Origin: Herbihabitans rhizosphaerae
GTDB lineage: Bacteria > Actinomycetota > Actinomycetes > Mycobacteriales > Pseudonocardiaceae
NCBI RefSeq assembly: GCF_004216555.1
Contig: NZ_SGWQ01000005.1
Coordinates: 1-64,000, forward strand
Length of the DNA: 64,000 nt
Direction: 5' to 3'
Every line of letters begins with the position of its first letter. The stretch's first letter is position 1. The position numbers and the translations under genes were made by a program. Under the pieces are notes generated by a model. That model was given only the letters and a program-made list of their open reading frames with translations. It searched no databases and had not been told where the DNA came from. Of this stretch, positions 57,798 to 64,000 are shown piece after piece.

Positions 57798-58926
57798 CGG
57801 GCTGCCGCAGGATCGTCTTGAGCTTGGCGGGTGCGGTGCGGCGTGCGTCGCTGAGGTAGATCTCGTGATGGTCGCCGTTGAAGGTGAGGCCGTTGTCGGG
57901 GAGATAGTGATTGTGCAGGCGGTCCAGGGTGGGAGTCTCATCGTCGTAGGAGCCGATGTGCAGGATCTGGACGCAGGTTCCTTCGACGAGTGTGTGCGGC
58001 CGGATGTCCCCGAGTGCGGGGTTTTCCTTCTTCCGCGCGACGTTGTCGACGGCGGCCTTGACCATGTCGTCGGCGATCCAGTCCGGCTGACTGATCATCA
58101 TGGTCCACTCCCACGTCTCCTTGCGGCGAGTGACGAACACCGACGGATCGTCCGCACGCCACAGCCCCTCCAGCGGCCCGACCACGAAGTCCCGGCCGAG
58201 GGTGTTCTTGCTGGCGAACTTCAGCGCGTACGCCACCCCGTAGAGGGCTTCGATCGCGTTCGCGTACGCGGGCGATGTGTTCGGATCACCTCGGCCGTCG
58301 ACCGCGATGTACCGGAGCTCGGGCACATCGACGACCGTGAACTCCTTCGACGGCGGCGAGTAGAGCGCTCGGCGGACCTTCTTGATGTCGTACTTGTCCA
58401 TCGCGGTCTCCCTGGCCAGTGTGGTTTCGGTCCAGCTGATGTCGGCCGCGAGCATGGCCTCGCTGTAGTCGAAGATCGCGGAGGCGGCCGTGGGCAGAGG
58501 TGCTTGCCGGGCTCGGGTCGCCCGGACGTCCGCGAACTGGTCACGCAACGCGTCGAGGCGCTTGGTCAGTCCGGTCACCACGTCCGCGTCCGGTAAGCCC
58601 GGACTGTTCGCCATCCCGATCAGGACGCGCGCGTGCGTCGGTGTCAGCGTTGTCAGCGCGTCCCGGGTGGCGGCGGCGCACAGTTCGCGGCCGGACACCG
58701 TGGCACGGAAGGTGGTGCGCGATTTTCCGGACGACGGAGCGCCGGTCGCCTCGATCAGGCCGCGCTTGGCCAACTTGTCGAGCACGTAGTAGATGGAGGA
58801 GAAACCGAGTGCCGTCCACGCGCGCACTCCTCGCTCCTCGATGACCCGTTCCAGCTCGTACCCATGACGCGGCTGCTCGACAAGCAACCCGAGCACCGTC
58901 AACTCGCCATCGGTCAACGCGGCCAT
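57784..58926 (-). CDS. PadR-type regulator fused to a GyrI-like ligand-binding domain
   Basis: One continuous 380-residue frame contains two proteins usually found apart. Residues 1-172 are PadR: LTDGELTVLGLLVEQPRHGYELERVIEERGVRAWTALGFSSIYYVLDKLAKRGLI plus a C-terminal helical part. Residues 173-380 are a GyrI-like domain beginning MDKYDIKKVRRALYSPPSKEFTVVDVPELRYIAVDGRGDP. No stop or slip separates them. The GyrI-like part binds small molecules in related proteins, so this may be a one-component sensor. A dyad at 58933-58948 lies next to its start. Confidence 0.85.
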   Translation of the reverse strand: MAALTDGELTVLGLLVEQPRHGYELERVIEERGVRAWTALGFSSIYYVLDKLAKRGLIEATGAPSSGKSRTTFRATVSGRELCAAATRDALTTLTPTHARVLIGMANSPGLPDADVVTGLTKRLDALRDQFADVRATRARQAPLPTAASAIFDYSEAMLAADISWTETTLARETAMDKYDIKKVRRALYSPPSKEFTVVDVPELRYIAVDGRGDPNTSPAYANAIEALYGVAYALKFASKNTLGRDFVVGPLEGLWRADDPSVFVTRRKETWEWTMMISQPDWIADDMVKAAVDNVARKKENPALGDIRPHTLVEGTCVQILHIGSYDDETPTLDRLHNHYLPDNGLTFNGDHHEIYLSDARRTAPAKLKTILRQPVKPA

Positions 58927-58932
58927 GCTTCT

Positions 58933-58948
58933 ACTCTAGCACTAGAAT
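58933..58948. promoter_or_regulatory. Candidate operator for the PadR-GyrI gene
   Basis: ACTCTAG-CA-CTAGAAT is a dyad with six of seven arm positions paired, seven bases upstream of the PadR start codon and directly after the enoyl-CoA hydratase stop. Its A/T richness stands out. Autoregulation is the simplest reading. Confidence 0.5.
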
Positions 58949-58953
58949 AGTGG

Positions 58954-59754
58954 CTACCTGATCCGCCGGCGGACGAACTCCGGGATCCGTTGGGCCATAC
59001 CGGCTTTGCGCGCGATCTTGTGGTTCGGTCCGAGCAGCAGCCGGCGCTGCAGGCGGCTCTCGATGCGAAACGCGGCGCGTGGCGACCGGTGCCACGTGCC
59101 GTGGAACAGCGCCTTGGTGGCGGCCACCGAGTCGGGCGAGCGGGTGGCGATCTCGGCGGCCAGCTTCTCCGCCTCGGCGAGCGGGTCGGCCACGGCGTCG
59201 GTGACCAGGCCGAGGTCCTTCGCGTGGGCGCCGTCGACGATCTCCGCGGTCATGGTGAGGCGCTTGGCCACGTCCAGTCCGACGAGTTCGCGCAGGGTCA
59301 CCGTTCCGGTCATGTCCGGCACCAGACCCCACTTGGCCTCCATCACGGAGAACTCGCAATCCGTTGTGGTGTAACGGAAATCGGCGGCCAGAGCGAGTTG
59401 CAGCCCGCCGCCGTAGCAGCGCCCGTGCACCACCGCGATCACCGGGACCGGCAGTTCGCGCCAGGCCCAGCAGGCGCGCTGGTACAGGTTCGTGGCGCGC
59501 CACGGCGGCCGCAGGAAGGATCGGGCCGCGCGCATCGGCTGCTTGCCGACCGAGGCGAAATCCAGCCCGCTGGAGAACGCGTCTCCCTCGCCGCGCAGGA
59601 TCACCGCTCGAACATCTCGATTTCGGCGAATCTCGGCGGCGGCGATTACTAGATTTTCGAACATCTCGAAGTCCAGCGCGTTCAGCTTTTCCGGCCGGCT
59701 CAGCGTCGCGTAGGCGATCCCACCACTGACCCGCACCTCGACTCGCGTGCCCAT
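58954..59754 (-). CDS. Enoyl-CoA hydratase/isomerase (crotonase) family protein
   Basis: The 266-residue protein has the crotonase blocks YATLSRPEKLNALDFEM, AVILRGEGDAFSSGLDFASVG (oxyanion hole) and PVPVIAVVHGRCYGGGLQLALAADFRYTT (second oxyanion loop), then EAKWGLVPDMTGT. The position of the usual catalytic Glu in the last block reads D, so the exact reaction (hydratase, isomerase or other) is uncertain. A CoA-thioester of a fatty or aromatic acid is the expected substrate. Confidence 0.85.
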   Translation of the reverse strand: MGTRVEVRVSGGIAYATLSRPEKLNALDFEMFENLVIAAAEIRRNRDVRAVILRGEGDAFSSGLDFASVGKQPMRAARSFLRPPWRATNLYQRACWAWRELPVPVIAVVHGRCYGGGLQLALAADFRYTTTDCEFSVMEAKWGLVPDMTGTVTLRELVGLDVAKRLTMTAEIVDGAHAKDLGLVTDAVADPLAEAEKLAAEIATRSPDSVAATKALFHGTWHRSPRAAFRIESRLQRRLLLGPNHKIARKAGMAQRIPEFVRRRIR

Positions 59755-59778
59755 CCCGCCTTCCTACTCGACGGTAAC

Positions 59779-60606
59779 TTATTCGGCAAGCACACTCGGA
59801 CGGTGCGGCCGCCAACCGAGTTCCTCGTGCGCCTTCGCCGATGAAGCGACCTGGTCGGCGAGGAACAGGTCGACCAGCACGCCCCAGTGCTGCTTGGCGT
59901 CGGCCGGGTCCCACGGCTCCACCCGCGCGCCGGTGCGCTCGGCGACCACCTTCGCGATGTCTCGCACGGCAACGGACTCGGCCGCCGCGAGGTACACCGA
60001 CCCCGGCTCCGCCTCGAGCGCTCGCACATACAGGTCGCCGAGGTCGTCGCCGTGCACGAGAGCCCACCGGTTGTCGCCGTCGCCGATGTGCCGCACCACA
60101 TTCCCCTGTGACGCGAGGACGAGCGGCACGTATCCACGCCCGTTGCCGTGCACCATCCCGGAACGGATCGCGACCGTCCGCACCCCACGCGCGGCACCGT
60201 CGAGGACGCGCCGCTCGATGGCCGGCCGCCAGGACAGCACCATCGGCGGATCGAGCGGCGTGTTCTCAGTGATCACCTCGTCGCCGCGGCTGCCGTGCAG
60301 GCCGAGCCCGCTGGTGTAGACGAGCGGCTTCCCGGTGCCGGCGAACGCGTCCAGCAGCGCGCCGACCACGGCGTCGTCCAACTCACCGGCCCGCTCGTCG
60401 TTGCTGGACGCGGCGTGCACGGCGGCGTCGACATCGGTCGGCAGCGCCTTCGGGTCGAACAGGTCGACGGTGAGCGGCCGCACGCCGTCCGGCACCGGCC
60501 GCCCGTCCATGGTGACCGTGCCGACCACCTCGTGGCCGTGCCGCACCAGGGCGGCCGCGACGGCGGAGCCGATGGTGCCCGAGGCACCGGTGACGAGTAC
60601 TCGCAT
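59779..60606 (-). CDS. NAD-dependent epimerase/dehydratase family protein
   Basis: A 275-residue extended-SDR protein: VLVTGASGTIGSAVAAALVRHGHEVVG (GxxGxxG), LTVDLFDP, VHAASS, LVYTSGLGLHG. The usual YxxxK reads SWRPAIERR, so the catalytic Tyr is missing and it may be an NmrA/atypical member that binds NAD(P) without oxidoreductase activity. It is divergent from the TetR gene, whose operator overlaps its promoter. Confidence 0.82.
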   Translation of the reverse strand: MRVLVTGASGTIGSAVAAALVRHGHEVVGTVTMDGRPVPDGVRPLTVDLFDPKALPTDVDAAVHAASSNDERAGELDDAVVGALLDAFAGTGKPLVYTSGLGLHGSRGDEVITENTPLDPPMVLSWRPAIERRVLDGAARGVRTVAIRSGMVHGNGRGYVPLVLASQGNVVRHIGDGDNRWALVHGDDLGDLYVRALEAEPGSVYLAAAESVAVRDIAKVVAERTGARVEPWDPADAKQHWGVLVDLFLADQVASSAKAHEELGWRPHRPSVLAE

Positions 60607-60617
60607 GATCTCTCCCG

Positions 60618-60638
60618 ATTTCTAACGTTGTTAGTAAT
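60618..60638. promoter_or_regulatory. TetR operator, site 1
   Basis: ATTTCTAAC-GTT-GTTAGTAAT pairs at eight of nine arm positions. It lies 12 bases upstream of the epimerase-family start codon, over its promoter. Confidence 0.7.
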
Positions 60639-60664
60639 CCAACCGTAGACGCGCACCGGTGGAG

Positions 60665-60685
60665 TTGTCTACCGTTGTTAGAAAT
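60665..60685. promoter_or_regulatory. TetR operator, site 2
   Basis: CTACC-GTT-GTTAGAAAT repeats the right half of site 1 (GTTGTTAG) and has a weaker left half. It lies 14 bases upstream of the TetR start. Two sites in one divergent region suit joint control of the repressor and the epimerase-family gene. Confidence 0.6.
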
Positions 60686-60698
60686 CGATGGAGGTTCA

Positions 60699-61325
60699 GT
60701 GCCACGAGACGGCAAGCGGGTGCGCGGCAGCACGGAGGAACGTGCGCGGGTGCGCGAGGAGCTTCGTGGCGAACTGCTGGCCGCCGCCCGCACGCTGATC
60801 GAAGAGACCGGCGGCACGCGAAGCGTCACGATGCGGGCCGTCGCCGACCGGGTCGGCTACACGGCGCCGATCGTCTACCAGTACTTCGCGAACAAGCGCG
60901 ACCTGCTGCTCGGCGTGGTGGACGACGGGTTCGGCGAGCTGGCCGACCGGTTGGCCGAGGCGGACGCGCTGCCGGCGGCGGCCGAGGCGTACTGGACATT
61001 CGCGATGCGGCGGCCGCATGTGTATCGGCTGATGCACGGGCTCGTCGACGTCCCGTTCGGCACCGCCGCCGCTCCGGCCGCCGCACGCCGATGTTTCGAG
61101 CTGCTGCGGACCGCCGTGGAGGCCGCCGCACCGGAACACCCGGCCACCGGCGAGGACGACGACGCCGCGACCGACCTGTACTGGGCGCACCTGCACGGTC
61201 TGGTCATGCTCACCCTGGACGGCCGAATCAAGGGCGGCCGCCGGCGCGCGTACCGCCTCGTGCGCCACATCGTCGCCGGCCACGCACCCGACTCGTCACG
61301 CCATCCATCCACAACCACCGAGTAA
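60699..61325 (+). CDS. TetR-family regulator
   Basis: The 208-residue protein has a TetR helix-turn-helix (LLAAARTLIEETGGTRSVTMRAVADRVGYTAPIVYQYFANKRDLLLGVV) and a C-terminal ligand domain (AAEAYWTFAMRRPHVYRLMHGL, LYWAHLHGLVMLTLDGRIKGG) of the TetR_C_33-like type. GGAGG four bases before the GTG at 60699 marks the start. It should repress the divergent epimerase-family gene and itself through the two sites between them. Confidence 0.9.
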   Translation: MPRDGKRVRGSTEERARVREELRGELLAAARTLIEETGGTRSVTMRAVADRVGYTAPIVYQYFANKRDLLLGVVDDGFGELADRLAEADALPAAAEAYWTFAMRRPHVYRLMHGLVDVPFGTAAAPAAARRCFELLRTAVEAAAPEHPATGEDDDAATDLYWAHLHGLVMLTLDGRIKGGRRRAYRLVRHIVAGHAPDSSRHPSTTTE

Positions 61326-61367
61326 TCCACAGATTTTCGCGCGCCCCGCTTCCCCGCCCCACCACCG

Positions 61368-61445
61368 AATAAACTGGCAACCGGACCGCCCCCCGAAGGT
61401 GGGGTGGGCGGGGGGTGCAGTGGGCACCCCAGGGACGGCGAAGAT
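61368..61445. repeat. GC-rich intergenic motif, second occurrence (weak)
   Basis: CTGGCAACCGGACCGCC, then a G-rich run and a terminal GAAGATC, loosely parallel to 50473-50535, each preceded by two ATCCACA motifs and followed by the 3' end of a leftward gene. Similarity is low outside these anchors. A small family of intergenic repeats is possible. Confidence 0.3.
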
Positions 61446-61477
61446 CGCGTCGTTCGGGGACTGTCGGTTGTGGACAG

Positions 61478-63124
61478 TCAGAGGTCTCCGACGTAGGGCA
61501 CGTCGGCCACCGCGGGCGAGGACATCCACCGGCGCAGCGTCATCGTGGCCAGCACGTCGTCCTCGTTGTACTCCAGCAGCCGTTGCCGCTGCGTCGCGTT
61601 CGGCGCCTCGCCGTCCATGCCGACCGCGTCCCGATACCAGCGCATCGAGTTCTCGCCGCTGGCCTGCGGGTCACGCCAGGAGAACCCGGCCGCCGGCGCG
61701 ATCGTCTTGAGGCCCTTGCCGTGGGAGCACAGGAAGTGGGTGCGCACGCAGTCGAACAGGTCCACCCAGGAGTCCGACTCGATGAACGCCCGCACGTGCC
61801 CGATCGGCGGCACACCGGGCATCCCGGCGAACCGCTTCGCCGAGGACAGCAGCCACCGGTTCTCGGCCAACTCGTTGTAGCAGTACGCCCGGAACGTCAG
61901 CCCGCGCGCGCTGGCCCGCACCCGCACCGCCGTCAGCCACTGCCAGAACTCGGCGAACGAGCGGCCCTCGTCCGTGGTCGGTAACGGATCCCAGGTCGCG
62001 AAAGCCCGATACCCCAACGGTTCCCCGATGTCGGCACCGGACAGCAGCGCGCCCCACATGTAGGCGCCAGAGTCCCCGAAACTCTCCATGTCGACGTCCA
62101 CCTCGACGTCCGCGCGCGGCACCGAGATCACCTCGGTCCTGCGCACCAGCGTCAGGTCGGCCAGCCACGCCCTGGCCAGGCCCACCGCGTCGGTCAACGG
62201 CATGCCGACCAGCTGCACGCCGAGATCGTCGTGCGGGTCGATCGAGGCCAGCTTGTCCACTGTGGACACTCCGATGTCGCGCAGCAGACCGGCGTCCTCA
62301 CCGCGCACCACCAGGCTCACGTCGCGCGTGGCCAGCAGCGCCGCCTCACACGTCGGCCACCACGGACAACCGCGGCACTCCACGATCCTGGACGGCGCGG
62401 CCAGCGGCTCGGCACCGGTCACCGCCGCCGTGGCCACCGCCAACCGGTCGGCGAAACGCGCGTCGTACTCCTGCATCGCGCTGCGGCCACCCGGCCAGGT
62501 CGGCGCGTCGAGGTCGTGCCACACCACGACATCGGCGTCCAGCCCGATCACGCCGCCGATCGCCTCGCGCACGGCGTACCCGGCCGTCTGCAGCATCCGG
62601 CGCGTGTGCGCCAGCCGGAGCTGATCACGCGGCTGCGGGCGGACCTTGCGCTGATCGTCCTCCGTCGCCGCGCTCGGGCGCGGATCGTTCAGCGGCGAGG
62701 TGCGCGCGCCCGCACCGGGATCGCTGACCTTGTGCCGGACCACGAGCAGCGGCACGTACCCGCCGTCCACCCGCACCAGCAGGTCGATCCCGCCGCGCCG
62801 GCCGCCCTCGCGATCCTGCGGCAGGCGGGGCGCCCAGATGAAGTCCGCACCCGCACGGAGCGCGGCGATCGTGGCGTGCTCCCGGTCGGAGCCGCGGATC
62901 TCCGGGCCCTTCTCGATCTCCGTCCAGGTGGTGCCGGCGCGCCGCAGGCTGGCCAGCGTGTCGGCGACGACCCGGCGATGCGCGGTGGCGTCGGCGATCC
63001 GCTGCTCGGCGGCCGGGTCCGGAGCGGCCATCGGCGCGTCGGTCATCGCCGGGTCGTGCTCCAGGTGGACCCGCCGCCGGCAGCGGCTCACCACGCGCGC
63101 GTCGAGCAGCACCGAATCGGTCAC
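61478..63124 (-). CDS. TM0106-type RecB-like nuclease with RNase H-like domain
   Basis: The 548-residue protein starts with LLDARVVSRCRRRVHLEHDP, the family's N-terminal signature, followed by a RecB-like nuclease core (GADFIWAPRLPQDREGGRRGGIDLLVRVDGGYVPLLVVRHK) and a cysteine cluster CRGCPWWPTC. The C-terminal half is RNase H-like/DEDD (VDVDMESFGDSGAYMWGALLSG, then SYNELAENRW-like YCYNELAENRW and LEYNEDDVLA). The GTG at 63124 is chosen to keep the signature. These proteins are found beside repair genes; activity has not been established. Confidence 0.85.
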   Translation of the reverse strand: MTDSVLLDARVVSRCRRRVHLEHDPAMTDAPMAAPDPAAEQRIADATAHRRVVADTLASLRRAGTTWTEIEKGPEIRGSDREHATIAALRAGADFIWAPRLPQDREGGRRGGIDLLVRVDGGYVPLLVVRHKVSDPGAGARTSPLNDPRPSAATEDDQRKVRPQPRDQLRLAHTRRMLQTAGYAVREAIGGVIGLDADVVVWHDLDAPTWPGGRSAMQEYDARFADRLAVATAAVTGAEPLAAPSRIVECRGCPWWPTCEAALLATRDVSLVVRGEDAGLLRDIGVSTVDKLASIDPHDDLGVQLVGMPLTDAVGLARAWLADLTLVRRTEVISVPRADVEVDVDMESFGDSGAYMWGALLSGADIGEPLGYRAFATWDPLPTTDEGRSFAEFWQWLTAVRVRASARGLTFRAYCYNELAENRWLLSSAKRFAGMPGVPPIGHVRAFIESDSWVDLFDCVRTHFLCSHGKGLKTIAPAAGFSWRDPQASGENSMRWYRDAVGMDGEAPNATQRQRLLEYNEDDVLATMTLRRWMSSPAVADVPYVGDL

Positions 63125-63204
63125 ATAGGGCAGCGTAAGGGACACCCACGACACACAGGGCACACCGACGTGCCGCCACCCGATCGCACCAGTAGGTTTC
63201 AGGA

Positions 63205-63702
63205 GTGGCACTCAGGAAACGCAAGTCGGGCGACAAGGCGGCGACGAAGGCCGCCAAGCACGTTGGCGAGCCCAAGATCACCCCGAAGAAGGCGAAGAAC
63301 GCCCTCGGTGTGGCGAAGGTGCTCGGCCCGACCGTGATCCCGGTCGTGGCGCCGCTCGCGGTGAAGGCGGCCGACGCGGTGCGTGAGCGGTTCGAGCGGC
63401 GACGCGCGCACAAGCTCGGCATCGCGGTGGACGACCTGCCGCAGTACTCGGGCCGCGGTGGGGCGCTGCACGCCAGGATCTCCGGCGCCGCGTCGTCGAT
63501 CAACGAGTTGCGCGGCAAGGACGGCACGACCGACGACGACCGCGCGTTCGCCGACGAGGCCGACATCAAGCTGCGCCAGCTCGCCGCCGCCGTGCGCGCG
63601 GCCGAGCGCATGCCGACCGCGCGCCGCAAGGCCGCGCACCGCGCCGTGGCCACCGAACTCGACCAGATCGAGCAGCGCCTGTTGCACCGCCTCGGCGTCT
63701 GA
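63205..63702 (+). CDS. DUF6474 family protein
   Basis: A 165-residue basic protein: a Lys/Arg-rich N-terminus (ALRKRKSGDKAATKAAKHVGEPKITPKKAKNAL), a hydrophobic AKVLGPTVIPVVAPLAVKAADAVRERFE helix, then a helical domain (ARISGAASSINELRG to RAVATELDQIEQRLLHRLG). This order matches the actinomycete DUF6474 group. GTG start. The next gene begins five bases after its stop. Confidence 0.8.
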   Translation: MALRKRKSGDKAATKAAKHVGEPKITPKKAKNALGVAKVLGPTVIPVVAPLAVKAADAVRERFERRRAHKLGIAVDDLPQYSGRGGALHARISGAASSINELRGKDGTTDDDRAFADEADIKLRQLAAAVRAAERMPTARRKAAHRAVATELDQIEQRLLHRLGV

Positions 63703-63707
63703 GGCGC

Positions 63708-64000
63708 GTGCGGGACGGCAACTGGTGGCTCGGCGTCATCCAGAGCGCCACCCACCCCGCGACCCAGGACGGCCCGCACCGCGCGCACTGGGCACGATTC
63801 GTTGCCGCAGCACTCGCCACGGCGCGCGCCACCGGAGAGCTCGACGAGCGTGAAGTCCTTGTGCGCCAAGCGAACCTGTGCCTGGTGCTGGCGCGGGACG
63901 GGCGGCTGGAGGAGATCGCCGACACGCTTCGGCCCGACGACGCCGCCCGCGACTGCCTCGCCTATGCCGCGTCGATCTCGGACGATCCGCCGGCCACCGA
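63708..64000 (+). CDS. Hypothetical protein, runs off the right edge
   Basis: A GTG five bases after the DUF6474 stop opens a frame with strong GC third-position bias to the window end: DGNWWLGVIQSATHPATQDGPHRAH, ARFVAAALATARATGEL, VRQANLCLVLARDGRLEEIADTL, then ARDCLAYAASI. About 97 residues are visible. No family recognised; probably in one operon with DUF6474. Confidence 0.55.
   Translation, partial: MRDGNWWLGVIQSATHPATQDGPHRAHWARFVAAALATARATGELDEREVLVRQANLCLVLARDGRLEEIADTLRPDDAARDCLAYAASISDDPPAT

Overview
The window is very GC-rich DNA with strongly GC-biased third codon positions, many GTG starts and dense 4-base ATGA/GTGA gene overlaps. SigE-type and ECF sigma factors, DUF397 and XRE-DUF5753 regulators and TM0106-type nuclease genes all point to an actinomycete, most likely of the Pseudonocardiales (Amycolatopsis-like). 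The assignment rests on gene content and base composition only. It looks like chromosome; no CRISPR array, rRNA or prophage was seen, and one IS fragment lies at the left edge.

Layout. 1-3472: a broken IS481-family transposase, the first copy of a dispersed element of about 165 bases, two tandem SUFU-domain genes, a TmrB-like ATPase, a DUF397 gene and an XRE regulator cut by an in-frame amber codon. 3510-11862: a carboxylate-uptake region with two sodium:solute symporters and their small membrane partners, a LytTR response regulator and a LytS-type kinase, with SppA and a GH25 lysozyme between regulator and kinase. 11950-16440: a SigE-type sigma operon, an Fpg/Nei glycosylase, and an ECF sigma factor fused to a zinc-finger anti-sigma and membrane segment. 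16697-19997: tRNA-Gly(GCC), an unusual methyltransferase, two envelope proteins, a YefM/YoeB toxin-antitoxin pair and MsrA. 20081-32933: cell-envelope genes (Pro-rich membrane protein and acyltransferase, paired single-pass proteins with a shared N-terminal motif, a polytopic membrane protein, a small secreted protein, and a 1229-residue methyltransferase / kinase-like / coiled-coil / glycosyltransferase protein).

33201-37689 is an accessory island of visibly lower GC: a leftward operon (internally duplicated protein, DUF6879, XRE-DUF5753) faces a rightward operon (degenerate HATPase, radical SAM enzyme, CYTH phosphohydrolase/cyclase-fold protein). This is the best candidate for an undescribed system. 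38034-43411: an ECF41-like sigma factor with NTF2-like partner, small regulators, arylamine N-acetyltransferase, gamma carbonic anhydrase and a HEAT-repeat gene with a probable 5' frameshift. 43538-46890: a two-gene glycan operon. 47093-63124: a NarL-type two-component system, UDP-sugar dehydrogenase, aldo/keto reductase, MFS exporter, SDR, two MarR/TetR-linked metabolic sets, a PadR-GyrI fusion and a TM0106 nuclease. The right edge holds a DUF6474 gene and an open partial gene.

Two DNA-level signals cross gene boundaries: three copies of the dispersed element (389-550, 47266-47430, 53005-53109), and five exact copies of the palindrome GTCCACWGTGGAC, four inside large genes and one at the start of the DUF397 gene, read in at least two different reading frames.
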